Assembly: GCF_030689305.1 (NCBI RefSeq)
Contig: NZ_JAUYVM010000018.1
Coordinates: 1-64,000 of the forward strand
Length of the DNA stretch: 64,000 bases
Origin: Vibrio penaeicida
Lineage (GTDB): Bacteria > Pseudomonadota > Gammaproteobacteria > Enterobacterales > Vibrionaceae
Direction of reading: 5' to 3'
Shown: piece by piece, positions 17,689 to 26,924 of the stretch
Position numbering within the stretch: the first letter of the stretch is position 1
How the letters are laid out: each line of letters starts with the position of its first letter
The notes under the pieces: generated by a model
The model's input: the letters and a program-made list of their open reading frames with translations, nothing else
What the model was told of the DNA's origin: nothing
Databases searched by the model: none
Position numbers and translations under genes: made by a program

Positions 17689-19107
17689 ATGAGTCAGGAC
17701 AAAATCGAAGTTAAAGATGTGACTCCGAAAACCTATAACCCTAAAACACATAAGGGTAAAGGAGACCGTTTTAACCCGAACAACCAAATCTATGTGCGAG
17801 AAAGTAAAGGAACCTACCAAAAACTCCGTCGATATGGTGGTTGGTTTTTATTGTTGGTATTTGGTCTAACACCTTGGATACCCTACGGCGATCGTCAGGC
17901 GATACTGCTGGATTTAGGGAATCAGCAATTTAATTTCTTCGGCACAACCTTGTTCCCACAAGATCTCACGCTCCTTGCCTTGCTGTTTATGATCGCCGCC
18001 TTTGGGCTGTTCTTCCTCACCACATTTTTAGGACGAGTTTGGTGTGGTTACCTTTGCCCTCAAACCGTTTGGACATTCATGTACATATGGTTTGAAGAGA
18101 AGTTAGAAGGCGCCGCCAATAAGCGGCGAAAGCAAGACAGTGGAAAAATGAACTCGAACCTTCTGCTTCGCAAAACCCTTAAGCACATAGCGTGGTGGTT
18201 TATTGCCCTCGTTACCGGCTTTACCTTTGTCGGGTATTTTGTGCCCGTCAAAGATTTGGTTATCGACTTTTTCACCTTTAACGCCAGCTTTTGGCCTGTG
18301 TTTTGGGTCGTATTTTTCGCTGCTTGTACCTATGGTAATGCAGGATGGATGCGTTCAATCATGTGTATACATATGTGCCCTTACTCTCGCTTCCAATCTG
18401 CCATGTTCGATAAAGATACCTACATAGTGGGTTACGACACCGAAAGAGGGGAAACACGTGGCGGTCGCTCTCGAAAAGCCGACCCGAAACAGCTGGGGTT
18501 GGGGGATTGCATTGATTGCGACTTGTGTGTTCAGGTTTGCCCGGCTGGTATCGATATCCGTGATGGCTTGCAATACGAATGCATAAATTGTGGTGCTTGT
18601 ATTGACGCGTGCGACAAAACCATGGACCGCATGGGGTATGACAAAGGGCTCATCAGTTACACAACCGAACATCGCTTATCAGGCAAGCACACCAACATCA
18701 TGCGACCGAAATTACTGGGCTATGGCGTAGTCATGCTACTCATGACGGGTCTTTTCCTATTCCAAGTGGTGAGTGTTGAGCCTATGGGGCTATCGGTCCT
18801 ACGAGATAGAAACCAGCTGTTCAGAATGAATAATGAAGGGCTCGTAGAAAACACATACACCCTTAAAATCATCAACAAAACTCAAGAGCGGCAGGAATAC
18901 CACCTCAACGTGAGCGGGATTAGTGATGTTACTTGGTATGGTGCTCAAACCGTGCAGGTTAGCCCGGGTGAAGTGCTTAACTTTCCTTTGAGCCTTGGTG
19001 CTGATCCTGACAAACTTCGCTCTCCCATCTCAAAGATTCAGTTTATACTCACCGACAGTGACCAATTTACTGTCGAAGTCGAAAGCCGATTTATTAAGAA
19101 GCTATAG
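17689..19107 (+). CDS. ccoG: Cytochrome c oxidase accessory protein CcoG
   Basis: Membrane ferredoxin-like protein (FixG/RdxA family) that reduces copper for assembly of cbb3 oxidase. The 472 residues show four to five membrane segments in the first 240 residues, the GYLCPQTVWTFMYIWFEE motif, two 4Fe-4S motifs (CIDCDLCVQVCP and CINCGACIDACD, about 270-310), a further membrane helix, and a C-terminal immunoglobulin-like FixG_C domain. No ccoNOPQ genes are in this window. A 280-base leader precedes it, with only a weak -10-like TATAAT at 17486. Confidence 0.95.
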   Translation: MSQDKIEVKDVTPKTYNPKTHKGKGDRFNPNNQIYVRESKGTYQKLRRYGGWFLLLVFGLTPWIPYGDRQAILLDLGNQQFNFFGTTLFPQDLTLLALLFMIAAFGLFFLTTFLGRVWCGYLCPQTVWTFMYIWFEEKLEGAANKRRKQDSGKMNSNLLLRKTLKHIAWWFIALVTGFTFVGYFVPVKDLVIDFFTFNASFWPVFWVVFFAACTYGNAGWMRSIMCIHMCPYSRFQSAMFDKDTYIVGYDTERGETRGGRSRKADPKQLGLGDCIDCDLCVQVCPAGIDIRDGLQYECINCGACIDACDKTMDRMGYDKGLISYTTEHRLSGKHTNIMRPKLLGYGVVMLLMTGLFLFQVVSVEPMGLSVLRDRNQLFRMNNEGLVENTYTLKIINKTQERQEYHLNVSGISDVTWYGAQTVQVSPGEVLNFPLSLGADPDKLRSPISKIQFILTDSDQFTVEVESRFIKKL

Positions 19108-19126
19108 ACTTTTCTCAAGATGGAAT

Positions 19127-19150
19127 AAGGCGCAGTAATGCGCCTTTTTT
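19127..19150 (+). terminator. Terminator after ccoG
   Basis: Stem AAGGCGCA / TGCGCCTT with loop GTAA, followed by TTTT; the srkA start codon lies only 6 bases beyond it. Confidence 0.88.
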
Positions 19151-19155
19151 AATGT

Positions 19156-20142
19156 ATGTCTGATAATGCCTTTAACTTTGAAGCTCTGACTCCCGACTTC
19201 ATGTGGTACGCGCTGGAAAGCATTGGAGTCCGCGCTGAATCGGGGTTACTTGCCCTAAACAGCTATGAAAACCGAGTCTATCAATTCGCAGACGAAGACA
19301 AACGACGCTATGTGGTTAAGTTCTACAGACCATCGCGCTGGAGCAAGGCTCAAATCCAAGAAGAACATGATTTTGCTTTAGAATTACTGGAACAAGACAT
19401 ACCGCTTGCCCCTCCTTTGGTGATCAATGGCCAAACATTGCATGAGTATAATGGCTATCTATTCACGCTTTTTGATAGCGTAGGCGGGCGTCAATTCGAA
19501 GTCGATAACGACGAACAGTTGGAGTGGGTGGGCCGTTTTATGGGTCGAATTCACAAAGTTGCTCAAAGTAAGACATTTCAACATCGTCCTACTTTAGGCT
19601 TTGAAGAATACCTCTATCAACCTCGTGCACTATTGCAACAATCCGACCTGATACCCATGCATTTGGAAAAGAGTTTTTTCAAAGACTTAGACATGCTTAT
19701 TGAGCGAATTGAGTCGCATTGGGTTTCTGGTGCAGCCATACAGCGGTTGCATGGAGACTGCCATCCAGGGAACATTCTTTGGCGAGATGGGCCGATGTTT
19801 GTCGACTTAGATGATGCGCGAAATGGTCCTGCCGTTCAGGACTTATGGATGCTACTCAATGGTGAACGCCACGATAAATTGGCTCAATTGGATATCATTC
19901 TTGAGGGTTATGAAGAATTCTGTAACTTTAATCACAATGAATTGAAACTAATTGAGCCATTGCGCGGTCTACGAATGGTACATTACATGGCTTGGTTAGC
20001 TAAGCGATGGCAAGATCCCGCCTTTCCCGTTGCATTCCCTTGGTTTAGCGACGCAAAGTACTGGGAAGGTCAAGTGCTTGCATTCAAGGAACAATTGGCG
20101 GCTTTAGAAGAAGCCCCGCTGACACTCACGCCTCAATGGTAA
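19156..20142 (+). CDS. srkA: Stress response kinase A
   Basis: Cytoplasmic Ser/Thr kinase of the APH/choline-kinase fold (E. coli YihE/SrkA), linked to Cpx-responsive protection from stress death. Visible: ATP-anchoring Lys in YVVKFYRP, catalytic loop LHGDCHPGNILW, and metal-binding VDLDDA. Length of 328 residues is typical. Followed after 42 bases by dsbA, the conserved srkA-dsbA pairing. The start lies just after the ccoG terminator, with no clear Shine-Dalgarno, so translation may start on a nearly leaderless transcript or by read-through. Confidence 0.94.
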   Translation: MSDNAFNFEALTPDFMWYALESIGVRAESGLLALNSYENRVYQFADEDKRRYVVKFYRPSRWSKAQIQEEHDFALELLEQDIPLAPPLVINGQTLHEYNGYLFTLFDSVGGRQFEVDNDEQLEWVGRFMGRIHKVAQSKTFQHRPTLGFEEYLYQPRALLQQSDLIPMHLEKSFFKDLDMLIERIESHWVSGAAIQRLHGDCHPGNILWRDGPMFVDLDDARNGPAVQDLWMLLNGERHDKLAQLDIILEGYEEFCNFNHNELKLIEPLRGLRMVHYMAWLAKRWQDPAFPVAFPWFSDAKYWEGQVLAFKEQLAALEEAPLTLTPQW

Positions 20143-20184
20143 GTTGTGCTGTGTCCAACACGGTTTTACACGGAGAATAACTAC

Positions 20185-20787
20185 ATGAAAAAACTTTTTG
20201 CACTGATTGCAACTGTGCTTATCAGCGTTTCAGCCCATGCAGCAAAATTCAGTGAAGGTGAACACTACAAAGTACTGGATCTTCCTGCGTCTTCTTCCCC
20301 AACAGTAACAGAGTTTTTCTCGTTCTACTGTCCGCACTGTAATTCATTCGAACCCGTTGTTCAGCAACTTAAAAAGCAACTGCCAGACAACGCGAAACTG
20401 GTTAAAGTGCACGTTTCTTTCATGGGCGGTAACATGGGCGTGCCAATGAGTAAAGCCTATGCGGCAATGGTGGCACTGAAAGCAGAAGATAAAATGGTTC
20501 CGGTTATGTTCAATCGCATCCACAACCTGCAAAAGGCACCAAAGAACGAAGAAGAATTGCGTCAAATCTTCCTAGATGAAGGCATTGATGCCAAGGCATT
20601 CGATTCTGCTTACAAAGGTTTTGCTGTGGACTCTATGGTTCGTCGATTCGATAAGCAATTCCAAAACAGCGGTCTACGCGGTGTTCCAGCCATTGTTGTG
20701 AACAACAAATACCTCGTGCAAGCACCATCAATTAAATCAATGGATGAGTACTTCGAGCTGGTCAATTTCCTATTGAAGCTCAAGTAA
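20185..20787 (+). CDS. dsbA: Thiol:disulfide interchange protein DsbA
   Basis: Periplasmic oxidase introducing disulfides into exported proteins, reoxidised by DsbB. Signal peptide MKKLFALIATVLISVSAHA (cleavage after AHA), thioredoxin fold with CPHC active site (YCPHCNSFEP) and the cis-proline loop RGVPAIVV. The open frame extends 13 codons upstream, but ATG 20185 starts the signal peptide and has CGGAGA before it. 200 residues, as in other vibrios. Needed for pilus and toxin folding in relatives. Confidence 0.96.
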   Translation: MKKLFALIATVLISVSAHAAKFSEGEHYKVLDLPASSSPTVTEFFSFYCPHCNSFEPVVQQLKKQLPDNAKLVKVHVSFMGGNMGVPMSKAYAAMVALKAEDKMVPVMFNRIHNLQKAPKNEEELRQIFLDEGIDAKAFDSAYKGFAVDSMVRRFDKQFQNSGLRGVPAIVVNNKYLVQAPSIKSMDEYFELVNFLLKLK

Positions 20788-20809
20788 ATCACAATGAACA
20801 ATCATTAAA

Positions 20810-20834
20810 AAAGGAGCCTTTGGCTCCTTTTTTT
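20810..20834 (+). terminator. Terminator after dsbA
   Basis: Stem AAAGGAGCC / GGCTCCTTT with loop TTT, then TTTT. It could also serve the convergent acyltransferase gene through the A-tract on the other side. Confidence 0.88.
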
Positions 20835-20876
20835 GTTCTTAATCCGTTTGTTAGAGTTCAGCCAACTAGCTTCAAC

Positions 20877-21761
20877 CTATTTACCGTGATAAATATTCTT
20901 CAGCACTTCATCTTTATCTCGCCAAATATCCCCAAGCCATTGCTGGAACTGCCTCTTATAAGGCTTGTCGTTAAAGTAGTCGCCTTTCACCTCTTCTGTC
21001 ATCGGTATCAAACGAATACGCACCTCAATTCGCTTCATTTTTCCCATTAGCATATCTTTAAACGGGGTATCTACATTGTCTGGGTACGCCAACGTAACAT
21101 CAATTATATGATCAAATTGTTCGCCCATCGCCGCTAGGGTATAAGCAATCCCCCCCGATTTTGGGGATAATAAATGCTGATAAGGCGCGCTGGATTTTTT
21201 CTGTTTCTCAGAAGTATAACGCGTGCCTTCGACATAATTTACGACTGTGGTGGGCAGGTGTCTGAATTTTTCGCATGAGCGGCGCGTTGTTGCCAAGTCC
21301 TGTCCACGCTTTTCAGGGTGCCTAATTAAGTACTCCCTTGAATAACGACGCATAAATGGCATATCCAGCGCCCAACAAGCCATACCAACGAAAGGGACGT
21401 ATAAAAGTTGCTGTTTTAGAAAAAATTTAGGCATGGGTATACGGTCTTTAAAAACAGAACAAAGAACAACGATATCTGTCCAACTGAGATGATTACTAAT
21501 CATCAAGTACCAGCCCTCTTTTTTTAACCCTTCTCCCCCTTCAATGCGCCACTCTATTCGGTTAGAGATAACCAAAATGAGCCCATTAAGGGTGGCCCAA
21601 AGCCACATAAAAAAGTTGGCACCACGAGTAACATGCGTTTTTAGTTTTTGTCCCGGAACAAGAAACTTAACCAATGCGAGTAAGACGATTGGAATGGAGC
21701 ACAAAGCAGAAGTCAGGATGACGAGTGTGACGTTGAGAATAAGAAGAAAATAACCAAACAT
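20877..21761 (-). CDS. yihG: Lysophospholipid acyltransferase (YihG-like)
   Basis: A 294-residue inner-membrane acyltransferase of the PlsC family. N-terminal hydrophobic segment (about 1-25), the HX4D catalytic motif NHLSWTD (about 92-98), and the phosphate-binding VEGTR motif (about 180). E. coli YihG acylates lysophospholipids with polyunsaturated chains; this specificity is inference for this protein. Convergent with dsbA. Confidence 0.87.
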   Translation of the reverse strand: MFGYFLLILNVTLVILTSALCSIPIVLLALVKFLVPGQKLKTHVTRGANFFMWLWATLNGLILVISNRIEWRIEGGEGLKKEGWYLMISNHLSWTDIVVLCSVFKDRIPMPKFFLKQQLLYVPFVGMACWALDMPFMRRYSREYLIRHPEKRGQDLATTRRSCEKFRHLPTTVVNYVEGTRYTSEKQKKSSAPYQHLLSPKSGGIAYTLAAMGEQFDHIIDVTLAYPDNVDTPFKDMLMGKMKRIEVRIRLIPMTEEVKGDYFNDKPYKRQFQQWLGDIWRDKDEVLKNIYHGK

Positions 21762-21961
21762 AGCGTTATAAATATTGAAGATAAGCCCACGTTAAAAATG
21801 GTGCATTATTGTACTGCGCTGTCATCTTAATGTAATCCATTTATTTAATGGTCTGATTTGTCGAGTTTTTCGTATAACCACGTGGAATAGTGGATTAAGT
21901 ACCACTTAATATGACATTCTGTACTCTCGCTCAAAATCAGTATTCGGATAAAGGGATTATC

Positions 21962-22936
21962 ATGGAACGAAAATCGTTAAGTGTTTTACTGTCTGCTTTG
22001 GTTGCTTCCTATGGTGCTCAGGCAGAGCTCAGCGATAAGAATGGATTCAGTGGCGAAGTCGCTATCAACGTTGGCTATACCAGTCAAACATCAAATATGA
22101 ATACCGAAGCCAGTGCTCAGCGTACAAAGGGGGAAACCCCAACTGTAAGTAATGTCTTAATTGCGCCGTTAGGGAATCTTCAATACACGTTCGGCTCAAA
22201 TAAACAGCATCAGGTATTTTTTGGTACGTCTCGCGCCGATATTGCTATCGGTACTTTAGCGCTTGAGTTAGGCTACAAAAATGAGTTGTCTTCTGGCATG
22301 ACTTGGAGCCTTGCGGCACTGCCGAGTGTCCTTCAATCCGAGGTATGGCAAGACCCTTATCAGCTCAATGGTAACCGTGCAGAAACCAAAGAATTTGGTA
22401 CGGCTTATCGTCTTCAATTGGAAAAGACGCCGCTATTCGGTCTCAACTTTGATCTCGCCTATGGGCAAATTAATATTGAGAAAGAAACATCGGGATCAGA
22501 ATTGGCGTCGGGTGCCGATAAACTGAATCGAAATGGCAAGGTACTGTATTCCAAGGTCAAAAAATTTGTGCCATTAAGCCGCACCACCTTTTTACTGCCT
22601 TCGCTCAAATACATCCAACGCGACGCCGATGGTTCTGCTATGCAAAACACTGGAATTGGTGCAGACTTAACTGTGATCATGGTGCGCGGTCAGCATCAAT
22701 TCGTCACCACCATTTCTTATCTCAACCGCAGCTTTGACGACACAAACCCTGTCTTCGATAAAACCCGAGATGATAATCAACTCAAGCTGTTCTTAGCTTA
22801 TGAATACGTGAACTTCATGGGTTGGGAAAACACGTCTTTGGTTGCTTTTGGTGGTTACGACTCCATCACTTCAAACATTGATTTCTACGACAGCAGTAAC
22901 TGGATTGTTGCTACTGGCTTGAACTACAGTTTTTAA
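21962..22936 (+). CDS. DUF2860 outer-membrane beta-barrel protein
   Basis: A 324-residue exported protein: signal peptide MERKSLSVLLSALVASYGAQA, then alternating amphipathic strands and a C-terminal phenylalanine (GLNYSF), typical of an outer-membrane barrel. It resembles the Vibrio DUF2860 family, whose function is unknown. ATG 21962 is chosen over the longer frame because it begins the signal peptide and follows AAAGGGA. The preceding 200 bases hold no other gene. Confidence 0.82.
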   Translation: MERKSLSVLLSALVASYGAQAELSDKNGFSGEVAINVGYTSQTSNMNTEASAQRTKGETPTVSNVLIAPLGNLQYTFGSNKQHQVFFGTSRADIAIGTLALELGYKNELSSGMTWSLAALPSVLQSEVWQDPYQLNGNRAETKEFGTAYRLQLEKTPLFGLNFDLAYGQINIEKETSGSELASGADKLNRNGKVLYSKVKKFVPLSRTTFLLPSLKYIQRDADGSAMQNTGIGADLTVIMVRGQHQFVTTISYLNRSFDDTNPVFDKTRDDNQLKLFLAYEYVNFMGWENTSLVAFGGYDSITSNIDFYDSSNWIVATGLNYSF

Positions 22937-22970
22937 ACAGCGTAAGCAACCCAATAACATATCGTCCATC

Positions 22971-22997
22971 AATGCCAGCTCTTCGCTGGCATTTTTT
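22971..22997. terminator. Terminator between DUF2860 gene and comM
   Basis: Stem AATGCCAGC / GCTGGCATT with loop TCTTC and a T-tract; it overlaps the end of the convergent comM by two bases. Confidence 0.88.
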
Positions 22998-24519
22998 ATA
23001 CCGCTTGCGCGGTAAGCTGCTTCATAAGCCTATCCATGGCGCGATATCCCAAGGCTTCGGCAATATGAGGGCGCTCTATACTCCGGCTCCCCGACAAATC
23101 GGCAATGGTACGAGCCACTTTGATAATCCGGTGGTACGCTCGAATAGATAAACCAAGCTGGTGCAGCGCATTTTCAAGAAACTCTGCATCTTGTTTTTGC
23201 AATGGGCAATATTTATCGATTTCACGCGTCCCTAGCAATGCGTTTACTTTCCCATTGCGCGATTGCATCCTCTCACGCGCAAAATTCACTCTTTGTTTTA
23301 CTACCTGAGTAGGTTCGCCACGATCACCACCTTCAGAAAGCGTACCTTTTGGCAGCGCAGGGATTTCTAAAGACATATCGAACCTATCGAGCAGTGGTCC
23401 AGATAGGCGACCTAAATACCGGAGTATAGCTTGCGGATTCACACGAGCTTGGTTTCCTTCGTAATACCCTGTCGGACTTGGATTAAGTGCCCCAACTAGC
23501 TGGAAGCGAGCAGGAAAACGCGTTTTACCAGCTGCACGCGAGATGATGATTTCTCCTGACTCTAGAGGTTCGCGTAATGAATCCAGCACCTTTCGTTCAA
23601 ACTCTGGCATTTCATCAAGAAATAGGAGCCCATTATGCGCTAATGAGATCTCACCAGGTCTAGGAATCGAGCCTCCGCCAACCAGAGCCGCCATAGAACT
23701 CGAATGGTGAGGAGAACGAAAAGGTCGTTTTTTCCAGTTGTATTGATTGATTTCCTGCTGAGTAAGGGATGCAACCGACGCCGTTTCCATCGCTTCTTGT
23801 TCATCCATATCGGGCAACAAATCACGCAATCGAGACGCAAGCATGGTTTTTCCTGTTCCCGGAGGGCCAAGGAACAACAGGTTATGATTACCTGCAGCGG
23901 CTATCTCTAGCGCACGCTTACCTTGCTGCTGCCCAATAATGTCTTGCAAACAACGAGATGACTCTTGGGTAACCGTGAGTTCAGGAGTCTGGAATAAAGA
24001 AAGGGGTTTTTGACCACATAAATCGGCGCATACGTCCAGCAAGTTGGCTGCCGATTTATGTGTATTTGCCCCAACCAATGCGGCTTGATCGCCATTGGTG
24101 TCAGGTACGACTAAACAGCGGTTACTCTTATTAGCCGCTAGCGCTGCTGGTAACACGCCTTTAACTGCTCTCAATTCACCAGATAGAGCAAGTTCGCCAA
24201 TAAACTCTATTTGCCCCAGCTTAGTGATGGCGATTTGTTCTGATGCTGCCAATATCCCGAGCGCAATAGGCAAATCAAAGCGACCACCTTCTTTTGGCAA
24301 ATCCGCAGGGGCTAAGTTCACCGTTATACGCTTGGCTGGAAATTCGAAGCCAGAGTTGATAATGGCGCTGCGCACTCTATCACGCGACTCTTTCACCGTT
24401 GTTTCAGGCAAGCCCACCAAAGTAAAACCGGGCATACCATTGCTGATGTGCACTTCAACCGTCACCTCTGGAGCTTCCACTCCTACACACGCGCGGCTGT
24501 GAATAATTGCTAAAGCCAT
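22996..24519 (-). CDS. comM: Branch-migration helicase ComM (YifB family)
   Basis: Hexameric AAA+ motor that extends recombination joints during natural transformation. The N-terminal domain (about 1-170) has the ribosomal S5/Lon-like fold (MALAIIHSRACVGVEAPEV); the AAA+ Mg-chelatase-like module carries Walker A GPPGTGKTMLASRL and Walker B LLFLDEMPEF; a C-terminal chelatase domain follows. ATG 24519 (507 residues) has AAGGA upstream and is preferred over a start 10 codons earlier. Full length, so functional for transformation as far as can be seen. Divergent from the ilv operon. Confidence 0.96.
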   Translation of the reverse strand: MALAIIHSRACVGVEAPEVTVEVHISNGMPGFTLVGLPETTVKESRDRVRSAIINSGFEFPAKRITVNLAPADLPKEGGRFDLPIALGILAASEQIAITKLGQIEFIGELALSGELRAVKGVLPAALAANKSNRCLVVPDTNGDQAALVGANTHKSAANLLDVCADLCGQKPLSLFQTPELTVTQESSRCLQDIIGQQQGKRALEIAAAGNHNLLFLGPPGTGKTMLASRLRDLLPDMDEQEAMETASVASLTQQEINQYNWKKRPFRSPHHSSSMAALVGGGSIPRPGEISLAHNGLLFLDEMPEFERKVLDSLREPLESGEIIISRAAGKTRFPARFQLVGALNPSPTGYYEGNQARVNPQAILRYLGRLSGPLLDRFDMSLEIPALPKGTLSEGGDRGEPTQVVKQRVNFARERMQSRNGKVNALLGTREIDKYCPLQKQDAEFLENALHQLGLSIRAYHRIIKVARTIADLSGSRSIERPHIAEALGYRAMDRLMKQLTAQAV

Positions 24520-24642
24520 GTTGCATCCTTGCCTATTATTTACACACAATGATAGATTTATAACTATCTAATTTTTAAATAATTATTCACTTTATAGCTT
24601 TTTTCCGTACGCGATAAATGTGAAAAAAGTCTTACTTTTCCC

Positions 24643-24671
24643 TTGTCATGTAACCAAAGAGTGTGTTACCA
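24643..24671 (+). promoter_or_regulatory. Possible ilv operon promoter
   Basis: TTGTCA (24643-24648) with a 17-bp spacer to a weak -10 TTACCA (24666-24671), about 45 bases before the leader peptide. The position fits an attenuated leader but the -10 is poor. Confidence 0.35.
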
Positions 24672-24715
24672 CTAGAAACGCAAACAATTTCACAACTTTT
24701 GAATAATTAGAATTA

Positions 24716-24805
24716 ATGAATTTAACTACTCGCATTAACGCACTCGTTGCCCTGATTATCGTGGTCATTATTAGGACCGCGCGGGGGATTGTGGGTAGGA
24801 AGTAA
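24716..24805 (+). CDS. ilvL: ilv operon leader peptide
   Basis: A 29-codon frame rich in regulatory codons: 6 Ile, 4 Val, 3 Leu and 3 Thr, with the run LIIVVII in the middle. This is the design of leader peptides whose stalled translation senses charged Ile-, Val- and Leu-tRNA. It lies directly before the attenuator hairpins and 174 bases before ilvG. Confidence 0.94.
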   Translation: MNLTTRINALVALIIVVIIRTARGIVGRK

Positions 24806-24853
24806 CCACAGAATAGCAAAAACCCCCGCGCTGAGAAGCTCGGGGGTTTTTTT
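24760..24853 (+). promoter_or_regulatory. ilv transcription attenuator
   Basis: Mutually exclusive pairings can be read. Pause hairpin 1:2 is CGTGGTC (24760-24766) with GACCGCG (24775-24781). The antiterminator pairs CGCGGGGG (24780-24787) with CCCCCGCG (24823-24830), eight perfect pairs. The terminator pairs the same CCCCCG with CGGGGG (24841-24846) and ends in seven T (24847-24853). Ribosomes stalled in the Ile/Val codon run would mask strand 1, favour the antiterminator and allow ilvGMEDA transcription. Confidence 0.92.
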
Positions 24854-24978
24854 ATAACTTAAGACATGATTAACCGAATACAATTAGGTTAATACAGGAA
24901 GAAATGGGAGCACACGATGTGCAATGGCAATAAGGGGATGAAGCCGTTTCATCCCTCGCAAATCGCAGGAGAGCAACT

Positions 24979-26625
24979 ATGACAGGTGCTGAATTAGTTG
25001 TTGCGGCTTTGCAGCAAGAAGGTATTAAGACAATATTTGGCTACCCTGGTGGGGCAATCATGCCAATATATGATGCATTGTATGATGGTGGTGTGGAGCA
25101 CATCCTATGTCGCCATGAACAAGGCGCTGCGATGGCAGCCATTGGTATGGCTCGTTCAACTCAAGATGTCGCTGTCTGTATGGCAACATCAGGACCAGGC
25201 GCAACCAACCTAGTCACTGGACTCGCAGATGCATTTCTAGATTCCGTTCCATTGGTTGCCATCACAGGTCAGGTTGCCAGCTCTCACATCGGTACTGATG
25301 CCTTCCAAGAAATGGACGTCATTGGTATGTCTTTAGCATGTACTAAGCACAGCTACCTCGTTACTGACATCAACGATCTCGCTCCCACTCTTGCTGAAGC
25401 TTTTGAAGTGGCGAAAAGTGGTCGTCCGGGTCCAGTCATTGTCGACATAGCTAAAGATGTGCAGTTAGCTCAAGCACCAACAGAAATACTGCCTCATTTT
25501 GAACCACCAGCCATTCCAGTCGCCAGCAAAGAATCCATATCACAAGCTCAAGAATTGCTTTCACAAGCAACGCGCCCAGTGTTGTATGTGGGTGGCGGTG
25601 TTCAACTTGCCAATGCTACCGAATCGGTACGTGAGTTTTTAAGAATTAACCCAATGCCTTCTGTTAGTACACTGAAAGGTTTGGGTACCGTTGATCGCCA
25701 TGACCCTCATTACCTAGGTATGCTAGGGATGCACGGTACGAAAGCGGCAAATTTAGTGGTTCAAGAATCTGACCTACTGATCGTTGTAGGTGCTCGCTTT
25801 GATGACCGTGTGACGGGAAAACTCGATACTTTTGCCCCGCACGCCAAAGTCATTCACATTGACATCGATGCCGCTGAGTTCAATAAGCTGAGAACGGCAA
25901 ACGCCTCAATACGCTGTGACATCAACGTGATACTTCCTCAATTAGAGCTTTCGCAAGATATTTCCCCTTGGGTTCATCACAGCGAAAGCCTAAGAAGTGG
26001 CTTTAAGTGGCGTTACGACCATCCGGGTGACCCTATTTTTGCGCCGCTATTGCTGAAGCAACTGTCTGACATGATGCCGGATTCATCGATTGTTTCTACG
26101 GATGTCGGTCAGCACCAAATGTGGGCGGCACAGCACATTCAACCTCGTGAACCTCAGAACTTCATCAGTTCTGCTGGTCTAGGCACCATGGGCTTTGGTT
26201 TACCTGCGGCAATGGGCGCGGCGGTTGCACGTCCTAACGACCAATCTATCCTTATATCAGGAGATGGTTCGTTCATGATGAATGTACAGGAACTGGGGAC
26301 ACTAAAGCGCCGCCAGATTCCAGTTAAAATGGTTCTGCTCGACAACCAGCGTTTGGGCATGGTTCGTCAATGGCAGTCTTTGTTCTTTGACGGCAGGCAC
26401 AGTGAAACCATTTTAGATGACAACCCAGATTTCATTATGCTGGCACAAGCGTTTGGTATTCCGGGTAAACAAATCACGCGTAAGGAAGAGGTTGAGCCTG
26501 CGCTGAAAGAAATGCTAGAGAGCAAAACGTCGTACCTGCTTCATGTATTGATTGATGAAGAGCAAAACGTGTGGCCATTAGTTCCACCAGGTGCTTCGAA
26601 CAATGACATGCTGGAGAACACCTAA
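24979..26625 (+). CDS. ilvG: Acetolactate synthase II large subunit
   Basis: TPP-dependent catalytic subunit making acetolactate and acetohydroxybutyrate for Val, Leu and Ile synthesis. Catalytic Glu in CRHEQGAAMAA, FAD region, and the C-terminal TPP motif GDGSFMMNVQELGT...NQRLGMVRQWQ are intact; 548 residues, no frameshift (unlike E. coli K-12). Overlaps ilvM by one base (TAATG), implying coupled translation of the two subunits. Confidence 0.97.
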   Translation: MTGAELVVAALQQEGIKTIFGYPGGAIMPIYDALYDGGVEHILCRHEQGAAMAAIGMARSTQDVAVCMATSGPGATNLVTGLADAFLDSVPLVAITGQVASSHIGTDAFQEMDVIGMSLACTKHSYLVTDINDLAPTLAEAFEVAKSGRPGPVIVDIAKDVQLAQAPTEILPHFEPPAIPVASKESISQAQELLSQATRPVLYVGGGVQLANATESVREFLRINPMPSVSTLKGLGTVDRHDPHYLGMLGMHGTKAANLVVQESDLLIVVGARFDDRVTGKLDTFAPHAKVIHIDIDAAEFNKLRTANASIRCDINVILPQLELSQDISPWVHHSESLRSGFKWRYDHPGDPIFAPLLLKQLSDMMPDSSIVSTDVGQHQMWAAQHIQPREPQNFISSAGLGTMGFGLPAAMGAAVARPNDQSILISGDGSFMMNVQELGTLKRRQIPVKMVLLDNQRLGMVRQWQSLFFDGRHSETILDDNPDFIMLAQAFGIPGKQITRKEEVEPALKEMLESKTSYLLHVLIDEEQNVWPLVPPGASNNDMLENT

Positions 26626-26909
26626 TGCAACGCTATTTATTAGATATCAAAGCCGACGATAAACCAGTGTTGCTGGAACGTGTTCTTCGCGTTGTACGCC
26701 ATCGTGGTTTCATTATTCGCCAAGTCGCCGCCACTCAAAACCATGAAAGTAAAGTGGCCAGTGTTGAGATCATCGTTGACAGTGATCGCCCCATTTCTAT
26801 GTTGGTCAGCCAGATCGAAAAATTGTGGGACATTCGCTCTGTCGATGTCACTGAGATCGAAACGAACGAACTCCCCAATAATAACTTACAACAAAAAGTG
26901 TGTGCATAA
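26625..26909 (+). CDS. ilvM: Acetolactate synthase II small subunit
   Basis: A 94-residue single ACT-domain regulatory subunit for IlvG (MQRYLLDIKADDKPVLLERVLRVVRHRGF...). Isozyme II is typically valine-insensitive. Its start overlaps the ilvG stop by one base. Confidence 0.94.
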   Translation: MQRYLLDIKADDKPVLLERVLRVVRHRGFIIRQVAATQNHESKVASVEIIVDSDRPISMLVSQIEKLWDIRSVDVTEIETNELPNNNLQQKVCA

Positions 26910-26924
26910 GGAAGGAACGCGAAC

